Positions 1-7,507 of a stretch of 13,990 bases of DNA are shown one piece after another. This DNA is from JAMXLO01 sp964427005. Lineage in GTDB: Bacteria; Pseudomonadota; Alphaproteobacteria; Acetobacterales; Acetobacteraceae. The stretch is from positions 1-13,990 of the forward strand of contig CAYRTL010000123.1 of NCBI GenBank assembly GCA_964427005.1, read 5' to 3'. The notes below the pieces were generated by a model, which did not search any database, was not told the origin of the DNA, and saw only the letters and a list, made by a program, of their open reading frames with translations. Within the stretch, counting starts at the first letter, position 1, and each line of letters starts with the position of its first letter. The position numbers and the translations under genes are program-made.

Positions 1-50
1 ATTGCAGGATTCGACAAGGACGCTCTCAACAACCGCCCACCGATCCTGCT

Positions 51-118
51 GTCATTGCGAGCGTAGCGAAGCAATCCCCATCGAGTGCGGGAGATTGCTT
101 CGCTACGCTCGCAATGAC
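51..118. repeat. Palindromic intergenic repeat, perfect copy ('CHCERSEAI' type)
   Basis: The left arm 51-76 (gtcattgcgagcgtagcgaa...) and right arm 93-118 are exact reverse complements over 26 bp, separated by a 16-nt loop (77-92). Read on the + strand, the left arm encodes the peptide CHCERSEAI, a hallmark of spurious ORFs annotated over dispersed palindromic repeats in many Proteobacteria. It begins 5 bp past the stop codon of the leftward Rieske gene, so the transcript can fold into a long hairpin at its 3' end, acting as an RNA end protector or a terminator without a U-tract. A diverged second copy lies at 10788-10849. The 75-codon ORF across it is not credible as a gene. Confidence 0.9.
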
Positions 119-123
119 GGCCT

Positions 124-537
124 CTATACGTCCACTACGACGTACTGCTCTTCGACGGTCACCGGTACGGTTTCTGCCACGTACGGACCCTGCACCACGC
201 GCTGTCCTTCAGCCACCTCGACCGGATAGCTCCTCACCTGGATCTTCTCCGGCTCGCAGTAGGATTGGCCGGTTCGCACGTCGAATTCCCAGCCATGCCA
301 GGGACAGCGGATGATCTCGCCCTTGCGCGAATACTTGTAATGTCCAGGCTCATCGGATTCGATCAAACCGGTGAGGATGCCCTCGCACATCGGCCCGCCC
401 TGATGCGGGCAGCGGTTGAACAGGCCGAAGAACTCGCCATCCAAATTGAACACGGCGATCGAACGGCCCCGCACCGTCACCAGCTTCCGCTGGCCGGGCG
501 GTATCTCGGAGACTTTGGCGACAACATGCTTGCTCAT
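124..537 (-). CDS. Rieske [2Fe-2S] ferredoxin-like protein
   Basis: The 137-residue soluble protein is the size of a single-domain Rieske ferredoxin. Both cluster-binding boxes are intact: CPHQGGPM with C43 and H45, and CPWHGWEFD with C78 and H81. About 32 residues separate the boxes, longer than in many ferredoxins because of a charged segment around residues 58-74. There is no signal peptide or membrane anchor, so it should be cytoplasmic. By family it passes single electrons, usually to a Rieske non-haem iron oxygenase, or acts as a regulatory or accessory subunit. No oxygenase alpha subunit or flavin reductase is encoded in this window, so its partner is unknown. It is last in a three-gene operon; its ATG overlaps the TGA of the upstream amidohydrolase (ATGA, 534-537), and its own Shine-Dalgarno is weak, which fits translational coupling. 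The family is certain, the partner is not. Confidence 0.93.
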   Translation of the reverse strand: MSKHVVAKVSEIPPGQRKLVTVRGRSIAVFNLDGEFFGLFNRCPHQGGPMCEGILTGLIESDEPGHYKYSRKGEIIRCPWHGWEFDVRTGQSYCEPEKIQVRSYPVEVAEGQRVVQGPYVAETVPVTVEEQYVVVDV

Positions 538-1640
538 GCGGCAAGTCCATACACCGCGCGTGCATTGTCGCGGAAGACCATGCGGCGCCGCTCCTCGGTC
601 AGCGGCGCCTTGAACGCCGTCTCTGGGTCATCGAAGTCCCAGTGCGGGTAGTCGGTCGCGAACAGGATGCGGTCCCATCCGATCCATTCCAGGATGTTGA
701 GCAGGTCCTCCGGCCGTTCGGGTTCATCCATCGGCTGCGTCGTGAACCAGACCTGCTGGCGGACATACTCCGAAGGCGGCCGTTTCAGGTGTGGCACCTC
801 GTCTCGCATACGCGCCCACTGCCGATCGAGCCGCCAGCACAGCGAAGGCACCCAGGCGAGCCCCGCCTCAACGATCACAACCTTCAGCTCAGGATACCGT
901 TCAACCACACCCTCGCAGACCAGGCTGGTGACCAGCGCCTGCTGCGACATGGACACCTCGTGATGCTCCTCGGCGTAAAACGATGACCAGCCTGTCGGCG
1001 TCACTGCATGCCCGTTGTTGCCGGAACTGTGCAGGCCGATCGGCAACCCGAGCGCGACCGCTGCCTCGTAGATCGGCCAATAACGCCGCCGCCCCAGCGG
1101 CTCGATGGTGTGTGTGACCAGCGAGACCTGGCAGAAGTCGCGATTGCCAGCCCAATGTTCGATCTCGGCGATCGCCGCCGGCGGATCCTCGCCTGGGACA
1201 ACGATCGCCGCCTTCAGACGCTGATCCTTTTGCGTCCACTCATGAAATTGCCATTCATTGATCGCGCGGCACAGCGCCGGTGCGAAATCCTGGTTGCGCT
1301 GATCCATGCCCGTGATCGACAGCAGATGCAGCATGCCCGCCTCGATGTTGTAGCGGTCGAGTAATTGCTCCTGCAGGAACTTCAGGTCTGATCCCGGGGA
1401 ACCACCGTTCGGCGGCCATGTGTCCTTGCGGGAAAGCGCGGGAGCGGACTTGAAATAGGGCGACTGCGCCGTGAACGGCACGGGCCGCCGTGAGCCGTAG
1501 GTTGCGAGATGCTCGCGCCACTTCGCGGAGAGATACGGATACAGGTCTTTGGGCGAACGCAGCGCGTGATGCACATCGCAGTCGACCAGAGCCAATTTCG
1601 TCTGTTGCGTCGAAGCGCGTTCCAGCAATGCGGAACTCAT
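534..1640 (-). CDS. Amidohydrolase-2 (COG2159-like) metal-dependent hydrolase/decarboxylase
   Basis: The 368-residue protein belongs to the TIM-barrel amidohydrolase-2 family, which includes ACMSD, gamma-resorcylate decarboxylase and 5-carboxyvanillate decarboxylase. Expected active-site residues are visible: a D-x-H pair on the first strand (CDVHH, D22/H24), H204 in IGLHSS, E258 in VEAGLAW, and D330 with H333 in FATDYPHWD. The family's usual first motif is H-x-H or E-x-H; here it is D-x-H. Members cleave or decarboxylate carboxylated aromatic or cyclic substrates in the cytoplasm; the substrate here cannot be read from sequence. The ATG at 1640 has AAGGAG at 1649-1654 (7-nt spacing) inside the end of the upstream paralogue, overlapping its stop as ATGA. 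It overlaps the Rieske gene downstream in the same way. It aligns by eye end to end with the neighbouring amidohydrolase, so the pair probably arose by tandem duplication. Confidence 0.92.
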   Translation of the reverse strand: MSSALLERASTQQTKLALVDCDVHHALRSPKDLYPYLSAKWREHLATYGSRRPVPFTAQSPYFKSAPALSRKDTWPPNGGSPGSDLKFLQEQLLDRYNIEAGMLHLLSITGMDQRNQDFAPALCRAINEWQFHEWTQKDQRLKAAIVVPGEDPPAAIAEIEHWAGNRDFCQVSLVTHTIEPLGRRRYWPIYEAAVALGLPIGLHSSGNNGHAVTPTGWSSFYAEEHHEVSMSQQALVTSLVCEGVVERYPELKVVIVEAGLAWVPSLCWRLDRQWARMRDEVPHLKRPPSEYVRQQVWFTTQPMDEPERPEDLLNILEWIGWDRILFATDYPHWDFDDPETAFKAPLTEERRRMVFRDNARAVYGLAA

Positions 1641-2707
1641 TGCAGGGTCTCCTTCAGCCTTGGATATGTCTCAAGCGGATTGTCCACCAGCATTCGCTGC
1701 ACGAGCGGCGCCGGCAATCCTTCGGGCAGTGCTGCGTCGCCATCGAAATGCCAGTGCGGATAGTCGGTGGAGAACAGCAGGAACCGATCGCTGCCGATCT
1801 GCTCAATAGTCTGCTCCATCTGATACGGGTCGGGCGGCGCATCGGATGGCTGCAATGTGAAGCGCACGTGGTCACGGATGATCTCGGCCGGCGCGCGGTC
1901 CACCCATGGCACTTCCGCGCGCATCGCGCGCCATGTCTTCACCGCGCGCCACATGAATTGCGGCAGCCAGGTGAAGCCGGCCTCCGCCAGCACAACAGTC
2001 AGGTTGGGAAACTTGGTCAGCACGCCTTCGTAGACCAGGCTTAGCAATTGCGCCTGGAACGCGTGCGTAGCGACGACATAGTCTTCCAGATAGTATGACG
2101 GCCAGCCATTCGCGGTCGTTGCATGGCGAAACGTCGTGCCAGCGTGGATGCACACCGGCAGCCTGTGCTTCTCGGCCGCGGCATAGATCGGCCAGTGCTG
2201 CCGCTTGCCCAGCGGCGAGTCACCCGCGGCGGGCAACAGGACCTGCACGAAGCGCTTGTCTGGAGACTTCCGCTCAATCTCTGCCGCCGCCAGTTCGGCG
2301 TCCTGCACCGGCACCACGATGGACGCTCGCAGCCGCGGTTCCTTGTCGAGCCACTCGGCCGCGAGCCAGTCGTTGATGGCACGCGACAAAGCGGCGGCGA
2401 AATCGACGTTGTGCACGCCCGCTGCCCCGTAGAGGCAGTTCAGGATTGCGCAGCGCAGATTGAATGGCGCCAGAACGTGATCACGCATGGCCGCGAGCGT
2501 GCCGCCCGGCTTGCCAGACGCGAGCCGCCAGTCGGGCCGCCCGTTGGCGGGAATATTCGGGGGGAAGAAATTGGCATCGAGCCCATCGATGCCGCGCACC
2601 ATCACCTGCTCGCGCCAATGCTCGTCCAGATACGGCATCAGTGAGTGCATGCCAGGCACCGCCGGATGCACGTCACAGTCGATTGCGCCGGGGTCGATCG
2701 AGCTCAA
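1637..2707 (-). CDS. Amidohydrolase-2 (COG2159-like) paralogue, TTG start
   Basis: This is the first gene of the leftward operon. An upstream ATG at 2827 would give 396 residues, but I prefer a TTG at 2707 (356 residues). AAGGAG sits 9 nt before this TTG, the extra 40 residues look unlike the family, and the long form would cover almost the whole divergent promoter region up to the transporter gene. From the TTG the protein begins just before the first barrel strand (CDVHP, D12/H14). It keeps H188 in CIHAG, E242 in AEAGFTW and D315/H318 in STDYPHWHF. It shares the D-x-H first motif with the downstream paralogue, but differs around the substrate pocket (PHWHFDGD versus PHWDFDDP, and a different loop after H188). 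It is likely a cytoplasmic metal-dependent decarboxylase or hydrolase of unknown substrate. The two enzymes may work in series or as a hetero-oligomer; both ideas are inference. Confidence 0.9.
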   Translation of the reverse strand: MSSIDPGAIDCDVHPAVPGMHSLMPYLDEHWREQVMVRGIDGLDANFFPPNIPANGRPDWRLASGKPGGTLAAMRDHVLAPFNLRCAILNCLYGAAGVHNVDFAAALSRAINDWLAAEWLDKEPRLRASIVVPVQDAELAAAEIERKSPDKRFVQVLLPAAGDSPLGKRQHWPIYAAAEKHRLPVCIHAGTTFRHATTANGWPSYYLEDYVVATHAFQAQLLSLVYEGVLTKFPNLTVVLAEAGFTWLPQFMWRAVKTWRAMRAEVPWVDRAPAEIIRDHVRFTLQPSDAPPDPYQMEQTIEQIGSDRFLLFSTDYPHWHFDGDAALPEGLPAPLVQRMLVDNPLETYPRLKETLQ

Positions 2708-2831
2708 TTCTTCCGTCTCCTTGGCCGGCAAAAAAGCTAGCTGCGAGCGGTGCTTGGTGCAACCAGCGGCAACTTGACAGTGCGATTCGTGCCGCCTGAG
2801 ATAAGGTGGCATCTGGCTGGGGGGCAATTCG
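2708..2831. promoter_or_regulatory. Divergent control region between catabolic and transporter operons
   Basis: The 124 bp separate the first leftward gene (amidohydrolase) from the first rightward gene (binding protein). The rightward side has an exact TTGACA at 2774-2779. Possible -10 boxes are TGAGAT at 2797 (17-bp spacing, 3 of 6 matches) or GATAAG at 2800 (20-bp spacing, 4 of 6), so the -10 is not settled. A G-rich ribosome site at 2819-2824 lies 7 nt before the ATG at 2832. Leftward, only a weak TTGCAC / TAGCTT pair with 17-bp spacing is visible. The 8-bp palindrome AGCTAGCT lies at 2735-2742 next to an A-tract and could be half of an operator, but it is too short to claim one. No regulator gene is present in the window. 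Confidence 0.5.
2710..2721 (-). promoter_or_regulatory. Shine-Dalgarno that decides the TTG start
   Basis: On the minus strand the sequence reads AAGGAG, then nine bases, then TTG (start at 2707). This is a better ribosome site than anything before the upstream ATG at 2827, where no comparable purine run is visible. It shortens the first amidohydrolase by 40 residues and frees the intergenic region for promoters. Confidence 0.7.
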
Positions 2832-3971
2832 ATGAAAACGCGGCTATTGGCGGCGATTGCCGCGTTCGGCCTGGTTGCAGCGCCGGGAGCGGCCGAGGCT
2901 CAGATCAAGATCGGCGCTATCCTGTCAATAAGCGGGCCAGCAGCCTCTATGGGCGTCGGCTACAAGGGCGCGTTCGATCTGTTCCCGAGTGAAATCGCGG
3001 GACAGAAGGTGGAGTATGTCATCCGCGATGATGCGACGGACGCCAGTACCGCGTTTACCGTCGCGCAGAAGATGATCGCGGAAGACCGCGTCGACGCGAT
3101 CATTGGCCCGTCGCTTACCGCTTCGGACGCCGCGGTTGCACCGCTCGCCAACCAGGCGAAGGTGCCGATGATCGCCATGGCGCCGTACGAATACGATCCT
3201 CAGAAGCAGCCCTACACCTTTAATGATGCGCAGCCACTGTCGCTGATGGTCGCGGCGGTCTTCAAGTATATGCAGCAGCACGGGGTGAAGAGCATCGGCT
3301 ATATCGGCTTCTCTGACGGCTGGGGCGATCAGGTCCTCGCGGCAACGAAGCAAGCGGCCGGCAGTGAAGGAATCAGCATCCTGTCCGACGAGCGGTATGC
3401 GCGTACCGATACAACGTGTGAGGCGCAGGCGCTGAAGCTCATCAGTACGCATCCGCAGGCGGTGATGATGGGAAATTCGGCCACGCCTGCCACGCTGCCC
3501 GTGGTCGCGTTGCGACATCGCGGCTATAAGGGTGGCATCTACGGCAACCACGGCATTGTATCGCCGGCATTCATCAAAGTTGGTGGTGCGGCTGTTGAGG
3601 GCGTGATCGCCGTCACTTCACCTGTCGTGGTGACCGAGCAACTGCCGGACAGCAATCCGCTCAAGCCTGTGGCTGCGGCATTTGTCAAAGACTACGCGGC
3701 CAAGTTCGGCGCCCAGGGTGTCAGTCCGTTCGCGGGCTACAGCTATGACGCGATGCTGCTGTTGAAGGCTGCGATCCCGGAGGCACTGAAGGCGGGCAAG
3801 CCAGGCACGGAGCAATTCCGCGTGGCGCTGCGGGATGCGCTGGAGAACACGCACGAGCTCATCGGGGTCAGCGGCGTCTATAACATGTCGCCGACCAACC
3901 ATAACGGCCAGGACGCGCGGGCTGCGGTGCTGGTCGAGGTGAAGGATGGCGCTTGGAGGGCCATTCAGTAG
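2832..3971 (+). CDS. Branched-chain-amino-acid-type ABC transporter substrate-binding protein
   Basis: The 379-residue periplasmic binding protein is of the Leu/Ile/Val-binding (Peripla_BP_6) family. The N-terminus has a clear Sec signal peptide: MKTR, a hydrophobic core, and an AEA-Q cleavage site after residue 23. The mature protein starts IKIGAILSISGPAASMG, the typical first strand and ligand loop of this family. It captures the ligand for the membrane proteins encoded next. The family binds branched-chain amino acids, amides, urea or aromatic acids, so 'branched-chain amino acid' is a family label, not a substrate assignment. It is the first gene of a four-gene transporter operon and is divergent from the amidohydrolase/Rieske operon, which suggests that it binds the substrate those enzymes use. 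The stop is 16 bp before the LivH start. Confidence 0.93.
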   Translation: MKTRLLAAIAAFGLVAAPGAAEAQIKIGAILSISGPAASMGVGYKGAFDLFPSEIAGQKVEYVIRDDATDASTAFTVAQKMIAEDRVDAIIGPSLTASDAAVAPLANQAKVPMIAMAPYEYDPQKQPYTFNDAQPLSLMVAAVFKYMQQHGVKSIGYIGFSDGWGDQVLAATKQAAGSEGISILSDERYARTDTTCEAQALKLISTHPQAVMMGNSATPATLPVVALRHRGYKGGIYGNHGIVSPAFIKVGGAAVEGVIAVTSPVVVTEQLPDSNPLKPVAAAFVKDYAAKFGAQGVSPFAGYSYDAMLLLKAAIPEALKAGKPGTEQFRVALRDALENTHELIGVSGVYNMSPTNHNGQDARAAVLVEVKDGAWRAIQ

Positions 3972-3987
3972 CCTCCGCTTACGGCGC

Positions 3988-4998
3988 ATGGACTCCTTCA
4001 TTTTTCTGGCATTGTTGCAGGACGGCATCACCACGGGTGCGATCTATCTGCTGCTTGCCATTGGCCTGCTGATCGTGTTCTCCGTGACGCGCGTCATCTT
4101 CGTGCCGCAGGGTGACCTGCTTGCCTTTGGCACGCTCACTGCCGCCGAGTTGCAGTCTGGTCATGTGCCCGGCACGGTGTGGTTGCTCGATGGCGTGTCG
4201 CTTCTTGCCTTGCTGTTATCCGTCAGACGCCTCACGCCGCGTGTGCTCCTAGGCTGGGGTGTATATCCACTAGTCCTGACGGCCGCCACACTGCTGCTTG
4301 CGCCATTCCGACAGCCGGTCATCTCCATTCTGTTGGCCCTGGCGGTCGTGACGCCGATGGGGCCGCTCATCTGGCGTTTCGCGTTTCGCCCCGTGGCCGA
4401 TGCATCCGTTCTCGCGCTGCTGATCATCGCCATGGCGCTGCACTTCGTTCTGATCGGGTTCGGCCTGGTGTTCTTCGGACCGGAGGAAGCCAGCGTTCCT
4501 GCGCTGACGGATGCCAGCTTCGAGCTCGGTGAGCTGAACGTCTCTGGCCAGTCGCTCTGCGTGCTCGCGAGCTGCGCGATTCTCGTCGCCGGATTGCGCT
4601 GGTTCTTCGGCGCCACGATCCATGGCAAGGCGCTGCGTGCCGCCGCATCGGATCGGCTGGGAGCGCGGCTTGTCGGCATCGATGCCGGTGCCACCGGCGC
4701 GCTCGCCTTCGGACTTGCCGCATTTATCGCTGCACTCGCTGGCATCCTGATCGGCGCGACAACGCCGCTGTCATACGACGCAGGTTTCGATATCGGGTTG
4801 AAGGGCTTCGTCGCCGCGATCATGGGCGGGCTCGCCTCGTTTCCGCTCGCCGCCGGTGGAGCGTTGCTCGTCGGCGTGCTGGAGTCACTCGGCAGCTTCT
4901 GGGCGAGCGCGTATCGCGAGGTCATCGTTTTCACCTTGCTGATCCCGGTGTTGGTCTGGCTATCGCTGCGCGCCGGTTCGGACGAGGAGCGGGCGTGA
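3988..4998 (+). CDS. ABC transporter permease, LivH type
   Basis: This 336-residue integral membrane protein is of the LivH/BPD_transp_2 family. I place the start at ATG 3988 (MDSFIFLALLQDGITTGAIY) rather than the in-frame ATG at 3946, which lies inside the binding-protein gene and would add a polar 14-residue tail. The N-terminal helix (GAIYLLLAIGLLIVF), the following FVPQGDLLAFG segment and the cytoplasmic coupling loop near residues 213-231 (HGKALRAAASDRLGARLVGI) are standard for the family. The loop contacts the ATPases. About eight to ten hydrophobic segments are visible. It is somewhat longer than E. coli LivH (about 308 residues), mainly in the region after the second helix. It forms the inner-membrane channel with the LivM half of the next gene. 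Confidence 0.9.
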   Translation: MDSFIFLALLQDGITTGAIYLLLAIGLLIVFSVTRVIFVPQGDLLAFGTLTAAELQSGHVPGTVWLLDGVSLLALLLSVRRLTPRVLLGWGVYPLVLTAATLLLAPFRQPVISILLALAVVTPMGPLIWRFAFRPVADASVLALLIIAMALHFVLIGFGLVFFGPEEASVPALTDASFELGELNVSGQSLCVLASCAILVAGLRWFFGATIHGKALRAAASDRLGARLVGIDAGATGALAFGLAAFIAALAGILIGATTPLSYDAGFDIGLKGFVAAIMGGLASFPLAAGGALLVGVLESLGSFWASAYREVIVFTLLIPVLVWLSLRAGSDEERA

Positions 4999-5011
4999 CG
5001 CAAGCCGCCGG

Positions 5012-6787
5012 ATGCGGTTCCTGAAAACGGCGTCATCTCTGCTGATCGCCGCGCTGGTCATCGTGCTGGCGCCGATATTGCTGCCGACGTTCTATGTCAC
5101 GCTGGCTGGGTATATCGGCCTCGCCACACTGGTCGCTCTAGGCCTCGTGCTGCTGACAGGCATCAGCGGCCAGACATCGTTTGGCCAGGCGAGCTTTGTC
5201 GGCCTTGCCGCCTATGCCACGACCCTGCTTACGAAGCTTGCTGATATGCCGCCGGTGCTTGGCCTGATTGCCGGTTTGGTTCTCACAGGCCTCGTCGCCT
5301 GGCTGCTTGGCCTGATAACCGCGCGGCTGTCCGGTCATTTCCTGGCACTCGTTTCTGTGGCGTGGGGGATATCGTTCTTCTCGCTGTTCGGGACGCTGCC
5401 TCTGCTGCACGGCTTCAATGGTATCGGCGATATTCCACCGCTGATCTTTGGTCCGATGTCGGCGGCGAGCCAGCGCATCAATCTCGGCGTCATTCTGGTC
5501 GTAGTGGCAATCATCATGACGATCTCGGCCAACCTGCTCGACAGCCGGATGGGCCGCGCCATACGAACGCTGAACGGCTCGAGGCTGATGGGCGAAAGCG
5601 TGGGAATCGGTACCGTGCGACTGAGCCGCCAGGTGTTTGTTGTTGCAGCGCTGTATGCCGGCCTTGCCGGGTTCCTGTTCGCGCATTTTCAGCGGTTCGT
5701 CAGTCCTACGCCTTTCAGCCTGGGCGCCAGCATTGACTACCTGTTCATGGTTATCATTGGCGGTGCGGAATCGCTATGGGGTGCGCCGGTCGGTGCGGCC
5801 ATCGTGGTGGTGCTCCGCGACCAGTTCAATGACTGGATACCGCGACTCACCGGACGGGCGGGTGATTTCGAGGCGCTGGTGTTCAGTCTGGTTGTCATCG
5901 TGCTGCTGCAACGTGCGCCAGAGGGTCTGTTGCCATGGCTGGTTCGCTTCAAGCCGAAGGCGCGATTTAGGACCGAGGTGCTGCCGGACCACGCGATAGA
6001 TGAGTTGCCGAGAGCCGCGCCGAACGCTGATGTCGAATTGCTGGCACTCGAATCGGTCTCGCGGAATTTCGGTGGTCTTGCCGCGGTGCGTGACGTGTCG
6101 TTTTCGGTTCGCGGCAGGGAAATCGTCGCGTTGATTGGCCCGAACGGCGCCGGCAAAACAACACTGTTCAATGTCATCACTGGCGTGTTGAATCCCACTG
6201 CGGGGTCCGTCCGCCTGTTCGGTGAACCGATTGGCCATCAGCGACCGCACCGGATTGCAGCATTGGCTGTGGCGCGGACGTTTCAGCATGTGCGACTGCT
6301 CGCGCGCCGCACTGTCCTGGAAAACATCGCTCTGGGCGCGCATCTGTCCGGACGTGCCGGATTGCTCCGAGCGATGCTGCGGCTGGATCGAGCCGAGGAG
6401 AAGGTGCTTTTGGCCCAGGCGCGGGTCCAGGCGATGCGACTGGGTTTGAACGCGCTGCTGCATCAGCGTGCGGGCGATCTGCCGTTGGGTCAGCAGCGCA
6501 TGGTGGAAGTCGCGCGCGCCTTATGCCAACGGCCACGACTGCTGTTGCTGGATGAACCAGCGGCGGGATTGCGGCTCGCTGAGAAGCAACGGCTCGCCGC
6601 GGTACTGCGGACGTTGCGAGCAGATGGGATGGGCGTGTTGCTTGTCGAGCACGACATGGATTTCGTCATGGGGCTGGCGGACCGCGTCGTCGTGATGGAT
6701 TTCGGCCAAAAGATCGCCGAAGGCCCACCGGAACGTGTGCAGTCCGATCCCGTCGTGGTGGAAGCCTACCTCGGCGCGGTCGCATGA
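5012..6787 (+). CDS. Fused ABC transporter permease (LivM) and ATPase (LivG)
   Basis: This is a 591-residue two-domain protein. Residues 1-310 are a LivM-type permease: many hydrophobic helices, the family segment TGISGQTSFGQASFVGLAAY at 49-68, and a coupling loop around 182-200. A linker of about 30 residues follows. Residues 341-591 are a LivG-type ATPase with Walker A GPNGAGKT at 376-383, Q-loop glutamine Q425, C-loop LPLGQQR at 490-496, Walker B LLLLDE at 510-515 and H-loop H547. The C-loop has proline where most ABC proteins have serine (LSxGQ). All other catalytic residues are present, so it should be an active ATPase at the inner membrane. LivM and LivG are separate genes in E. coli; fusions occur in other proteobacteria. 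The start at 5012 is 13 bp after livH, with a poor Shine-Dalgarno. The stop overlaps livF as ATGA. Confidence 0.93.
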   Translation: MRFLKTASSLLIAALVIVLAPILLPTFYVTLAGYIGLATLVALGLVLLTGISGQTSFGQASFVGLAAYATTLLTKLADMPPVLGLIAGLVLTGLVAWLLGLITARLSGHFLALVSVAWGISFFSLFGTLPLLHGFNGIGDIPPLIFGPMSAASQRINLGVILVVVAIIMTISANLLDSRMGRAIRTLNGSRLMGESVGIGTVRLSRQVFVVAALYAGLAGFLFAHFQRFVSPTPFSLGASIDYLFMVIIGGAESLWGAPVGAAIVVVLRDQFNDWIPRLTGRAGDFEALVFSLVVIVLLQRAPEGLLPWLVRFKPKARFRTEVLPDHAIDELPRAAPNADVELLALESVSRNFGGLAAVRDVSFSVRGREIVALIGPNGAGKTTLFNVITGVLNPTAGSVRLFGEPIGHQRPHRIAALAVARTFQHVRLLARRTVLENIALGAHLSGRAGLLRAMLRLDRAEEKVLLAQARVQAMRLGLNALLHQRAGDLPLGQQRMVEVARALCQRPRLLLLDEPAAGLRLAEKQRLAAVLRTLRADGMGVLLVEHDMDFVMGLADRVVVMDFGQKIAEGPPERVQSDPVVVEAYLGAVA

Positions 6788-7503
6788 CGCTGCTGCTGCA
6801 GATCGAAGGTCTGCATGCTGGATACGGCAAGGTGGAAGTGCTGCATGGCGTCAGCCTCGTGGTACCGCAGGGTCGCATGGTCGCCATCGTGGGTCCCAAC
6901 GGCGCAGGAAAGACGACGTTGATGAGCGCGGTGATGGGTCTGCTGCCGCGTACCGCTGGCAGTGTGCATTACCTTGGCCGTGGCGCCGGATCGACCGAGA
7001 CGCTGGTTGCCGCGGGCGCCGTGCTGGTGCCCGAACGTCGCGCGCTGTTCGCCGATATGAGCGTCGAGGACAACCTGCAGCTTGGCTTCTACGTGCGATA
7101 TCGCGCCGGCGAGCGGGATGTGCACCAGGCAATGCAGGACGTGTTCACCATCTTTCCTCGGCTGCTGGAGCGGCGGCGGCAGTTGGCCGGTACGTTGTCT
7201 GGGGGCGAGCGGCAGATGCTTGCGCTCGGCCGAGCTCTGATGGCCCGTCCCCGTCTATTGCTGCTGGATGAGCCTAGCCTAGGTTTGGCCCCGATCATCG
7301 TGCGCGAGATATTCCGCGTGCTGACAGATTTGCGCGCGCGGGGAATGTCGATTCTGCTGGTGGAGCAAAACGTCCGTGCCGCGTTGCAGGTCTCGGATTA
7401 CGGCTATGTGCTTGAGATGGGCGAGGTGGCCGCAGAGGGCGTAAGCGCCGAGTTGGCAACTGATGCCCGCATCGTTCAGACGTATTTGGGGCAGAAGCGA
7501 TGA
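6784..7503 (+). CDS. ABC transporter ATP-binding protein, LivF type
   Basis: The 239-residue ATPase is the usual LivF length. It shows Walker A GPNGAGKT at 37-44, signature LSGGERQ at 138-144 and Walker B LLLDEP at 159-164. It has LVEQN near residue 192, with glutamine at the H-loop position, which is normal for LivF. It pairs with the LivG half of the preceding fusion protein to power import. Its ATG overlaps the upstream TGA (6784-6787), so translation is coupled. It closes the transporter operon. Its stop is only 4 bp from the stop of the convergent glutathione-transferase-like gene, leaving no room for a terminator between them. Confidence 0.94.
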   Translation: MTLLLQIEGLHAGYGKVEVLHGVSLVVPQGRMVAIVGPNGAGKTTLMSAVMGLLPRTAGSVHYLGRGAGSTETLVAAGAVLVPERRALFADMSVEDNLQLGFYVRYRAGERDVHQAMQDVFTIFPRLLERRRQLAGTLSGGERQMLALGRALMARPRLLLLDEPSLGLAPIIVREIFRVLTDLRARGMSILLVEQNVRAALQVSDYGYVLEMGEVAAEGVSAELATDARIVQTYLGQKR

Positions 7504-7507
7504 AGGA

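Noticed and set aside
51..118. CRISPR repeat or attachment site
   Set aside because: There is a single long palindrome with no spacer-repeat periodicity, no cas genes, and no integrase nearby.
2..229. Plus-strand 75-codon ORF containing CHCERSEAI
   Set aside because: It is the translation of the palindromic repeat and then runs antisense through the Rieske gene; no ribosome site.
2735..2742. AGCTAGCT palindrome as a transcription factor operator
   Set aside because: Only 8 bp, not repeated nearby, and no regulator gene in the window; too weak to annotate as a site.
4161..5036. 291-codon minus-strand ORF opposite livH
   Set aside because: Same shadow pattern (Ser/Ala/Pro/Arg-rich) over a clear membrane permease gene.
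5774..6463. 229-codon minus-strand ORF opposite the LivM-LivG fusion
   Set aside because: No recognisable motif, and it covers the Walker A region of a real ATPase on the other strand.
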